Positions 25,765-36,159 of a stretch of DNA of 64,000 nt are shown one piece after another (positions within the stretch are counted from its first letter, which is position 1; every line of letters begins with the position of its first letter). Source of the DNA: Cheilinus undulatus (lineage: Eukaryota; Chordata; Actinopteri; Labriformes; Labridae). The DNA lies in assembly GCF_018320785.1 (NCBI RefSeq), contig NC_054885.1, forward strand, positions 4,228,921 through 4,292,920. The letters run 5' to 3'. The notes under the pieces are model-generated. The model made no database searches. It had not been told where the DNA came from and saw only the letters and a list, made by a program, of their open reading frames with translations. The position numbers were made by a program, and so were the translations under genes.

Positions 25765-28700
25765 CTTTAAAGACCCAACTCACAAAAAAGGGCACATTTT
25801 AGATTTGGTTTTATCACGTGACCTATCTGTGTGTGTGTTAATGAAATCTGCAAATCAGCACGTATCTTTGACCATCTGCCTGTGCTTTTCACTGTTTCAA
25901 TCCCTTATTCAAGGTCTATAACCGGTGCTTCTACGCGCCGTCTGCGCTCAATTAACCCTCAGACTGCGTCACAGTTTTCAGCCATGTATGATGACTCTGT
26001 CATTTTTGGTGATACATCTAACACTTTGGGTGATAATCACACTTTCAACACTGAAGAGCTGTTAAACAATTTTAATTCTACATGTGCAGATATCCTTGAT
26101 TCTGTTGCACCTTCTAGAATAAGATGCACTAAAGCACTTTCTGAACCGTGGCTAAACGACTCCACACGTGATCTCAGGCACTCATGCCGGCGCGCTGAGA
26201 GAAAGTGGAAAAAAGATAAGCTCCATGTTTCTAAACAAGCTCTTCGTGACAGCCTGTCCATCTACCACAGTGCTGTAAAGGCTGCTAAAATGGAATATTT
26301 TTCCAATCTTGTCTCTTGTAATAGTCAGAAGTCAGGTTCTTTTTAGCATTTTTAACTCCCTGGTAAATCCCTGTGATAACTCTCCAGTAGTAACTTCGCT
26401 CACCCTCACTGAGAGTTTTCTCAAATATTTCCCTGAAAAAATCTCTGCTCTTAGACCCTCTGCTTTCTCCTCTGCTGGCCCAAGCTCCAATCTCACTGTT
26501 CCTCCTTTGTATGCTGTTTTGGATCAGTTTGAGCCTGTATCCCTCCCCTCATTGGCCACTGTAGTTAAGCATCTGCGGCCTACGAACTGTCCCTCAGACA
26601 GCATACCCTCTTTTTAAAGAGGTATTCAGTACGGTGGGCCCTGTTATTCTCTCATTTATTAATTCCTGCCTCAGCACTGGATGTGTTCCAGCTGTTGTGC
26701 AGCCTCTGATCAAAAAGAAAAATCTGGACTCCTCTGTGCTGTCCAACTTTATAGAGAAAGTGGTTTTTATTCAGCTTCAGTCTTTCTTGGTGTCAAATGA
26801 TATCTACGAGAAATTCCAATCTGGCTTTAAACCATAGCACTGAAACAGCATTATTACGTGTTTTTAATAATCTGCTGGTAACTGCTGACTCAGGAAACCC
26901 CACCATGCTGGTGCATCTTGACTTATCAGCTGCTTTTGACACTGTTGATCATGGGATCCTCTTGGCAAGACTGGAGCAGTGGATGGGCATTACAGGCTTT
27001 GCTCTCTCATGGTTCCAGTCCTACCTCTCTGATCGGAGTTTCTCTGTGCAGCTAGGTGAATTCACCTCATCCTCAGCTCCTCTTACCTCTGGGGTCCCCC
27101 AAGGCTCCATCCTCAGGCCGATTCTCTTCCTGCTTTATATGCTACCATTGGGGTCAATTTTTTAAAAATATAATATTTCTTTTCACTGTTATGCTGATGA
27201 TGTTCAGATTTACCTGCCTTTTACTTCAAAATCCAACGATTCTTTAAGAACACTGCTTGACTGCCTAAATGATGTTAAGTCCTGGATGGCCGCAAACTTT
27301 TTGCACTTAAATGAAAACAAAATAGAAATCCTAATGTTTGGATGTGGTCCAGCAGATTTTCCAGCTGGTTTTCTGGGCCCCCTTACACCAAACATCCGAT
27401 CATCTGTTAAGAATCTTGGGGCCAGATCTACTAAGATCCCAATTTGCGTGTACTAATTTGCGTGTGCAATCTAGAACTTTGCGTTTGGGGTTGGACCGTG
27501 GTTTGCGGGTGATTTACTAAGAGTGAATGTGCTAATGACAAGAGGTGCAAATGTGTTGGAGACATGCCCATTTAAATGAGGGATTTGTGTGTTTCATGGT
27601 TTGCAGCATGAGAGCCGAACGCGCAAAATGAAATGAGCCATTAAAGTAACAAGCTGTACATGTAAACTAAGGCAAAAAACAGGAAAATTAAATAAATAAG
27701 CAGCAGTTACAACTGGAGACGGTAAAGAGTATCCCGGCTGTGCCTCTGGACGTGGATGCTGAGTGTGTGTCAGTGAAAAGAAAAAGAGTTTTCCTTGTTG
27801 GATTATGTTCCCTGGAATTGGGAGAGATCGTCTTTTTTGTTGTTTGTTTTTTTTTTCCTGGTATAGCAGCGATTAGCACTAGGTCTTATATCTTTGTTTT
27901 TTGGGTTTTTTTCGCTGTGTGGATTTATTGTGTTTTTTGGAGGAGATTGGTGGATAATATACTTTTATGTCACAGACCTTTTAAAAAGACTTAAAAGACA
28001 CTTAAAAGTGCTCAGATAAGGACTTGGTTGCTGTTTTTTGTTAGATTTGGACTTTTAGTTTATTATGAAATTATAAAGACTGAGATAAAATCTTTAATTT
28101 TGTTGTGACCTACTTTTCATTTGAGTTTAGCACACAGGAGCTAACGCTCTGGGGAGGTGTTAATTAAATGGGAAGCGCTTTAAAGTTGCTTGAGAGATTT
28201 ATTGGTTATATTTGTTCAGAATTGTTGTTTATTGCATTTTGAAATATTCTTTACTTTAAAAGGTTTTCTATTTTCCTTAAATATCCCCCCTTGTGTGTGT
28301 TTAACGCCAGCTTGAGAAAAGTTAAGTGTTAGAACTTTACACAGAACATCAGAAAAACAGGATTGGGAGATCCCAGTTGTCACTACAGATATTGTGTGAC
28401 TCCTTCTCGTGACTGGCTCCAAATCCGCTCTGAGTTCCTCCAACAGCTCCAAAATGGCAAGGCTGGATAGGCAATGTTTTAATGACTTTTTACTCATTTA
28501 TTCCAAAAATATTCACACAAGGGTGAAAAATGCGTTCTCTGCGTCTTCTTTCATCGTTTCGATGTCTCCGTCTTGCCACAATAACCACAGCCATGTGTGC
28601 GCAATTACGCACACAAACTGTTTGCACCTCCCTTCAAGATGTTTTAAATATAGACGCAGTTTCTATGAGCAAAATTGCTTTCAGGTTTGATAAATCTCTT

Positions 28701-29714
28701 TGCGTGCGCTAAAATAATATTAGCATAACATTTTCTCCTCCCAGCACACGCACAGTTGCGTGTAAACGCCCCATATTGCATATTCATTGCAGCGAACATA
28801 CTAACTGGACGCAGCCGCGCTATTTTGCACCTTTGAAAGACGCAACCCTTGGCGCTCACTGTTAATAAATCAGTTTGTACAATTTTTTGCATGTGCGATG
28901 AGTTTGCACACGTTTTTATACACGCAAACCTTTAGTAGATCTAGCCCATAGTGTAATATTTGATGACAGGCTGAAATTTGGTTGCCAGGTTAGCTCAGTC
29001 GTTAAAAACTATTTTGACCATTTGAGGATTTTATCAAAAGTAAAGGGATACCTGCCATACAGAGATTTTGAGCCTGTAATCCATGCTTTTATTAACACAT
29101 GACTGGATTACTGTAACTCACTATGTATATTGGCCTGGACCACTCACTCTTGCACCGCCTGCAGCTGGTACAAATCGCGGCTGCCCATCTCCTCACTGGC
29201 AAACGCAAGCGTGACCACATATCCCCTGTCCTCGCTTCACTGGCTCCCGGTTGCTTTTAGAATAGATTTAAAAATTTTATTGTTTGTTTTTAAAGCTCTT
29301 AATGGCCTAGCCCCCCAGTACCTGACTGAGCTTCTCCATTACCATGTCCCTGTCAGAACACTGAGATCATCTAGTCAGTTGTTGTTGGTCACCCCCAAAA
29401 CGAGGTACAAAACCAAAGGTGACCGAGCCTTTGTGGCGGCTGCCCCTCGACTCTGGAACAACTTGCCCTGGCATATCATCTCTAAAGAGACACCTCTTCT
29501 CCCTGGCTTTTAATCAAGGTTGAGTGGACATCTGGCAAAATCTTAACTAAATTTTTAACCTTTTTTTTTTTTTTTTTTTTTTTTATAGTTGCACTGTGTT
29601 TATGTATCTTGGTATTGTATCTGCACTGCTTTTGATCTGTACAGCACTTTGGTCAACCCCGGTTGTTTTAAACGTGCTTTATAAATAAAGTTGGAGTTGA
29701 GTTGAGTTAAGTTG
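25765..29714 (+). mobile_element. 5'-truncated, inactivated L2/CR1-type LINE
   Basis: The order of domains is clear despite frameshifts: the end of an APE endonuclease (GHILDLVLSR-like, 25,780-25,815), then a linker with ERKWKKDKL. Next come reverse transcriptase blocks (LDLSAAFDTVDHGILL near 26,917, then SGVPQGSIL, and YADDVQIYLP with the catalytic YADD at 27,190-27,201). The C-terminal ISPVLASLHWLPV...APRLWNNLP block ends at about 29,510. It ends in AATAAAG and a TTGAGTTGAGTT short tandem tail, the usual L2-type 3' end. A DNA transposon interrupts it at about 27,416-28,949. It is not functional. Confidence 0.85.
27416..28949. mobile_element. 1.5-kb DNA transposon nested in the L2 element
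   Basis: Inverted ends GGGCCAGATCTACTAA (27,416) and TTAGTAGATCTAGCCC (28,934) flank sequence rich in TTTGCGTGTGC near both ends. Removing it rejoins the conserved L2 words KNLG and (V)IFD. No transposase is recognisable. PIF/Harbinger or hAT membership cannot be decided because no clean target duplication is visible. Confidence 0.75.
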
Positions 29715-29719
29715 ACAGA

Positions 29720-31120
29720 GAGAAGGGGAGGGAATGGATTTTTCTGATTCTTCGGGGGGATTGTGGACAGGTCAGGGGCACATATTTTTTGTCAGAAAAG
29801 CCTGAAAAAGTGTATTTTACATAATATGTGACCTTTAAAAATGGAGAGAGTCAATGTTACGGATGTCTGGTGGGAGGGAGATCCAGAGACGGGAAGCAGA
29901 ATGGCTAAAGACTCAATATTTTGGCTAATCATGGACATATCCAAGCTGGATTTAGAAATAACGCCTCAGCCATCCATTTGGTTTATGAAAGATATCACTT
30001 TTTTTTTGCTTTTTTCATAAAAGCAACATTGACTTTAAGTAATCAAACTGGCATTTAAAGGGTTTAAATCCTCAAAATGACTGAATGTTTGGTAGTTTTG
30101 AGCACAGCTGAAGTTGTTTAAGAGATTTATGCAAAAAAAAGCAGAAAAAAATATGAATCTGTTAAGTTTTTATAGCAGTTTTTTGTAAGTGGACATTTTT
30201 GTCCTTAATGACTTTAAAGCATAGTAAATTCGCTTCATAGTGTTTCCCTGACCTATTAGAGCAATTGAAATTCGAATTAGAGACATTACACTACAATCAC
30301 TGTAAATACACAAAAAATCTCTGGTGGTATATTTTCGGTGATTACAGCCAAATTTTCGGCAAAGACAACTGACTAAAATCCGTTTCTGTCAGACATCAAA
30401 AAGGACTGCAAATACAGATCTGAATCTGACTGCAGATTGAAATCAGATCATCAAGGGCCGCAGAAGAAGTGAAACCATTGCATGCCTCTCTGTAGCAGCG
30501 TCTTTGCTCCCAGCAGAGGTAAAGCCAGTGTCTGCAGGCTCAGGTGGAGCTGAGCTCTCCTTGATGTGCATGAAGAGAGGCTTGTCAGAGCTCTGTGGTT
30601 GTCGCAGTGAGGGGCGGGCAGGCTTCACTCAGGGCCTGTCAGGGAGAGAAGACGAGAGGAGTGCAGGGGGCTGAGACGGGCGGGTGGGTTCGGTGGGTTT
30701 CTGCCTCAGTAGTTAGGGGGGTTTAGGGGCTTCTTGTTCCCCTCCTGGTGGTTTAAACCTGCCTTTCTAGGAACCTGAAACCCAGGAAGGAGGAGGGGAA
30801 GAAGGGAGAGCGACTGTATTCAAAAGTTCATTTTGTTTTGCTGTGTTTCTGATGTTCACTGAACACGTGAGGGGGTCTATGAATGGTAGTCATGTGGGAG
30901 GAATGTGGTGATGATATACTCATATATTTACTAAAGATAAAAACAATATATTACAAATCCTTTTCAGCCTATATTCAATGGAAAACGTCACAAGGGCAAG
31001 ATATTAAATGATCAAACTGAGAAACTTTACTGTGTTACAGACAGGACAGTGGGCAGAGAGGCCTGGCAAAGTTGTTGAATGCTCAGAAAGCAGCTGGAAC
31101 ATTTCACATATAACTAGCTT
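29720..31120. other. Intergenic region with a coding-like island
   Basis: It is mostly AT-rich without recognisable genes. The exception is a GC-rich island at 30,440-30,800. On the minus strand this has a TTTCAG|GTTCCTAG acceptor-like site near 30,770 and two short open frames (VPRKAGLNHQEGNKKPLNPP at 30,770-30,700, and SSDKPLFMHIKESSAPPEPA within 30,600-30,445). These read like protein but match nothing I recognise. Confidence 0.3.
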
Positions 31121-31125
31121 AATTT

Positions 31126-33310
31126 ATAATATTAGACAATCCAATCCAATCCAAAAAAATAATAATACAATACGATACAATACCACCTAACCATACCATA
31201 CTAGAAGATATGATATGATACAAGATGACATGACACAAAGGACATGATAGGATACAGTATAATGCTATCTGATTTAGAGTTGACTTCGATTCAGTGTAAT
31301 GGGATACAATACAAATAAGCCCCATTCACCCTGGCCAGAGGGGGCGTGGCCATTCTGTCAATCCAGACGGACCAGAACCTGCAAAGATCAGCTGGTAGGA
31401 CACTGGATTACTATAAGGATACTATATTATATGATCAGAACGGTATAATAGCGAAGGATAAGAAACAATGCGATATGATACACCACAGAATACAATACTA
31501 TACTATACCATACAATATGATATCATACAATACTGAAGGATAAGATATGATTTGGTCCCATACAATGATATGATACCATACCTTATGGCTCAAAACCTTT
31601 GTATAAGACAAGATAAAGTGTGGTACATCACAATATAATACAATAAGATACGAAACAGAGGGATAAGAAATGATATGAGACAATACCCTACAAACAAGAT
31701 GATTAAAGAGGATATGAGGCAAAATGAGACGATACAATACAAACACAAATACTGTGATAATGTAAAATACAGTATGGTAAAATACAATATGATATGATAC
31801 AAAACTGAAGGATACAAAAAGAGATTACACAATAAGATACAATATGATATATTTGTTACAATACTTTCTTTACTATTCTTTACTACACTATACTGTGTTA
31901 TGCTATGCTAGTCTATGCTCTTCTATACTATACTCTACTATGCTACGCTATGCTATTCTATGCTCTGCAATACTATACTCTACTATGCTATTCTATGCTC
32001 TGCTATAATATACTCTACTATGCTACGCTATGCTATTCTATGCTCTGCTATACTATTCTCTACTATGCTTTACTATGCTAGGCTTTGCTATTCTATGCTA
32101 TACTATGCTATGCAATGCAATGCTATGCTATGCTATGTTATACTTTACTTTAGTATGCTATTCTATACTATACTATACTATACTATACTATACTATACCA
32201 GGGGTTCCCAAAACTCTTCAGCCTGTGACCCCCAAAATTACAGTGTCAGAGATTGGGGACCCCCACCTTCCCTTGAGGGGGATCAAGTGCACGACATTGG
32301 TTGTGCAAAGCATCATGTATAAAACTTGCATCTTAGGTAGTTTTTATAACCTTTACTCACATTTAAACACAGATATCAGTTGATATCTACGTTTTTATTT
32401 TTTAATTGAACTCTTTTTAACAATATTTTTTTTTACAATAATAAATAAAGTGTATGATTTTAACTTATATTAAATTCCCCTTTGCTTTTTGGAAAGCATC
32501 ACGTGACCCCCCCTTCACTGTCTAGTGACCCCCCTGGGGGTCCTGACTCCCACTTTGGGAACCACTGTACAATATACTATACTATACTATACTATACTAT
32601 ACTATACTATACTATACTCTGCTATACTATACTGTACTATACTATACTATACTATACTATACTATACTATACTATACTACGCTATACTCCACTATGCTAT
32701 GCTATGCTTTACTGTAGTCTACTATGCTATGCTAAACTATGCTATGCCATGCTCTACTTTGCTATGCTATGCTATTAGTTATAGCTTTACATTGCATATT
32801 ACTATTAGATATGAAACAATACAATTTGATAGAATCTGATATGATAATTAATTATATAGTATGATAGGTACCCAACTTATATGTAAAATACAACACAATA
32901 CAATACAATATGTTTTAATTTGATATAATAATGTACAACACTGTTTGTTCCAATACAATATGTTATGATGTACGATACGATGTGATAAATGATATGATAT
33001 GATATTTGATATCACAGCAATACGATACAATACAATATGATAAATGGTATGAAATGAAAGGATTTAATAAATATTATGAAACACAATAAAATACAATATG
33101 ATAAACCATATGATATGATACAATATGATCTAATAAAGTACAATACAATATGTTACGATATGGTAAAATATGATATAATACGAAATGATATGGCATTATA
33201 TGATGCGATACAATATGATATGATAAATAATAATAATAAAAATATCTTGAATTTATATAGCACCTTTCAAGAAACCCAAGGATTTGATATGATAAAAGGT
33301 ATACGATATG
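31126..33310. repeat. TATAC/GATAC pentanucleotide satellite, about 2.2 kb
   Basis: GATACAATAT-type units (31,140-31,860 and 32,840-33,310) surround purer TACTA/TATGC units (31,870-32,198 and 32,568-32,780). A hAT insertion at 32,199-32,567 splits the array. Open frames of Tyr/Leu/Cys repeats are artefacts. A common fish repeat fragment (TTTATATAGCACCTTTCAAG) lies at 33,250-33,280. Confidence 0.9.
32199..32567. mobile_element. 369-bp nonautonomous hAT element inside the satellite
   Basis: The ends CAGGGGTTCCCAAA and TTTGGGAACCACTG are inverted repeats typical of hAT elements. The flanks TACTATAC (32,191-32,198) and TACAATAT (32,568-32,575) match at six of eight positions, as expected for an 8-bp duplication in a drifting satellite. 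Confidence 0.85.
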
Positions 33311-33676
33311 ATGTGATATGTCCTTTATATTCTAACACAACTTCTTCTGAGGAGGATTAAATAATTGTGTTTTTCTACAGTTTTCAGCTCTGTATTGTAT
33401 TTACTTTGTTCTGTGAGATGTCTTTGCTGTTTTGTAGTTTTATGTATGTCATGTCAGTCTATGTGGGACTATGGATGATATACATGGCTCACTAAATGGT
33501 GCAGCTATTTCTTTTTTAACCATGTGTGAATGATCATTGCACACTGTCCTACGGTAAATACGGGGGGGGGGGGCCGAAACATAAACCAGAAAAAAGGTGA
33601 TTTGCTTTGCGAACCTCTGCTGTGCATGGAGCTAAATGGATAAGCTTATAGTTACTATAAGGACTATGCTATAGAG

Positions 33677-34480
33677 CAGTGTTACTCAACCAGAGCCAAA
33701 TAATTGAAAATACTTTTGCAAGAGCCACAATCTAAGAGGTAAAAAGTGGCAAAAACAGCTTGCAGTAGCAATAAAAAGAGGTTAAAGATGTCAAGTAGCA
33801 GAAATTTGTGAGAAGTGACAAAAAATTGAGGGGAAAGTGACTTAAATGGGCAAAAAGCAGTCAAGAGTGGCAAAAATTTGGCAAAAAAGAGGAAACAAGT
33901 GGTATGTAATGCAAAGGGTAGTTTAAATGGGCAAAAAGTGGCAAAAAATGTGAAAAAGGGCAAAATGGCAAAAAGAAGAGGTAAAAATTGGGAAAAAAGA
34001 AAAAAAGTGGTATTTAATGGCAAAAGGTCACTTAAATGGACAAAAAGTGGCAAAAAATGGGATTAAAGTGGCAAAAAGACATCGCAAAAATGAACAAAAA
34101 AATTGGGAAAAAGGGATATTTAATGTTAAAAGGTAGCTTAAATAAGCAGAAAGGTGAAAAAGGGCAAAAATGGGATGAAAGTGGAAAAAATGGGGGAAAA
34201 GAAGCAACAAGAAGTTGCAAAATGGTCCAAAAAATTTGAAAAAGGGGTATTTAATGGCATTATAACTGAATAAGAGGGAAAGGCAGATGTTTAAGGACAT
34301 TTGCAAACCAAAATATCCAAAATATATTAATGTTGAAAATGTTTAAAGATTAGACTGAAATGTTTGAAATGTTGTTAAATGTTTTTTTTCAATTTGAATC
34401 CTTTTTGTGGGTGGGGGTCCACTGAATTGAATAGGTCCTTAGGGGAGGCTCACTCTCACACTTTGAAAACCCCTTGTCTA
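33677..34480 (+). repeat. GGCAAAAA-family repeat with hAT-like end
   Basis: It starts CAGTGTTACTCAACCAGAGCC and TTTGCAAGAGCCACAATC, like the copy at 1192. It runs through GGCAAAAAGTGGCAAAA units to 34,260 and ends near TTTGAAAACCCCTTG (about 34,470). Confidence 0.65.
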
Positions 34481-36150
34481 GATAATAAAATGTTGCTCCA
34501 AACCTGTACATACCACTTTATAATAATGGTTCCTTCACAGATGTGTAAGTGACCCCTGCCATGGGAACTAATACACCCAGAGAAGAACCAGAGAAGTGGC
34601 CCCCTCTGTTTACATCTTTATGCACTAAATATGCCAGTCATGCCACTAACATAACTGTTTTCGCGGGTATGTCCTTACATCACTTAGTTAGATGAGCCGT
34701 GTCACAGCCTCAGCTCTTTCGTGCTTATCTGTGCATCTTTGTGGCCGCTCCTTTCTGTGGTTTCATAAAGGATTTGACAAAAGACGTGTCATGCCACTTT
34801 CTCACAGCCATCAACTTCTCTTTCTTTCTGTCACCACTTTGCCCCCACCCACCCATTTTTCACTCCTTACATCTTTTTCAGCTTTCTCCCACTTTGATTA
34901 ACAAAAGAGCAGAGGTTAAAGACAGGGCACAGGTTTTTATTTTGTTAGAAAGGTGAAGGGAATGGAAACCAAAAGGTCTGAAAACTACGTCAAAACCCAG
35001 CAAATAAAGGCATGATAAGGAGGAGAAGCTTTTGCAGGTATAAAGACAAATCTTTATTTAGTCTAGCCATGGGAACGGCAGACATCAGTGCCTCTCAATA
35101 TCAGTGTGCACTATGGGGGTCGAGTAAAACGTGAAGCCACATCACTCACCAGAGCCTGAGCGGCCCACTGAACAGGAAAGAAGAGGTTAGATTCTTTCTG
35201 TGCTCTGGTTCACTTCCTCCCACTCTTTTCAATCAACTGCTGTCAGATTGAAAAGAGATTCAGATTAAAAACACATGTTGTCCATCACAGTACAGCTAAA
35301 ACATCTGCAGTCAGGCTGGTCGATCTCCCAGCCGTTTAAAAAGCTCGACTTTCACGGTCCACTCTTGAGGAAAAACCTGCTGAAAAAAACACTGATGATA
35401 TCGATGTTTAAAATCTCCATAATAATCTCCATTTTTAGAAATTCAGCCACAGTTGGGCATCCCCACGACTACAGTGCTGCCATCTCGGTGAGATTTGAGT
35501 CAGTCTGACGATGGGGGTGACAGAAAGGTGAGGAGGTGTGAGAACTCGAATGCGACACAGTACCCAAGACTGTCACTGCCTACATCTGCCAAACCATGGT
35601 GTTATATCTACAAAGGTTCTAATACGTAACCACAGGCAAAAATAGTGACTAATGTGTTGGAAAAAATGTTAGACTGGGTGTTTTCATGGAACAACTGCCA
35701 AATTTAGAACTGCAGGCCTAAAAAGCAAGTAGGCTGAACAAGGTCAGGTCAATTCTTGCAAAGCTTCAAGCAGAAAGCCTCGTTCTCAGTCAGAGATTGA
35801 CTCCACCGGTCTGCATCATTCAGATGAAAGAGGCGTTAGCTACAGGAGTGCTTTAGCTGTAACAACTGCAAACCTGTAAATAATGGTGGCCAGTAGAGAC
35901 TAGTCTGGATGCAGCTATAGCAGCAGTTTGATCCAAATTGAAGAGCAAAGAACCACAATGAAAGTTTTTTTTTGTTTGTTTTTTGGTGGAAAAGATGTTT
36001 TTTTCTCTTCTCCCAGCTGGCTCCACTGATGGTGAAGAATCATGGCAACAGCTGCCTGTTGAGCTTGTCTTATGTAGTTTATCCAATACACACCTCTGAT
36101 TGGCCCATAATGAACCTACCAGACAGAACATTCATTCAATCACCCTCCAA
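34480..36150. other. Region without a supported gene
   Basis: Positions 34,525-34,610 are a diverged copy of part of the transposon at 40,492-42,488 (GGTTCCTTCACAGATGTG...CATGGGAACTAATACACCC versus CATAGGCACTAATGCAACCC). The rest is unassigned. A microexon-like site on the minus strand at 35,171-35,188 is listed among the findings. Confidence 0.35.
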
Positions 36151-36159
36151 GTTTTCTCT

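Noticed and set aside
31915-32839. Open frames of Tyr/Leu/Cys/Met repeats
   Set aside because: They are translations of the TACTA/TATGC satellite and run into the hAT insertion.
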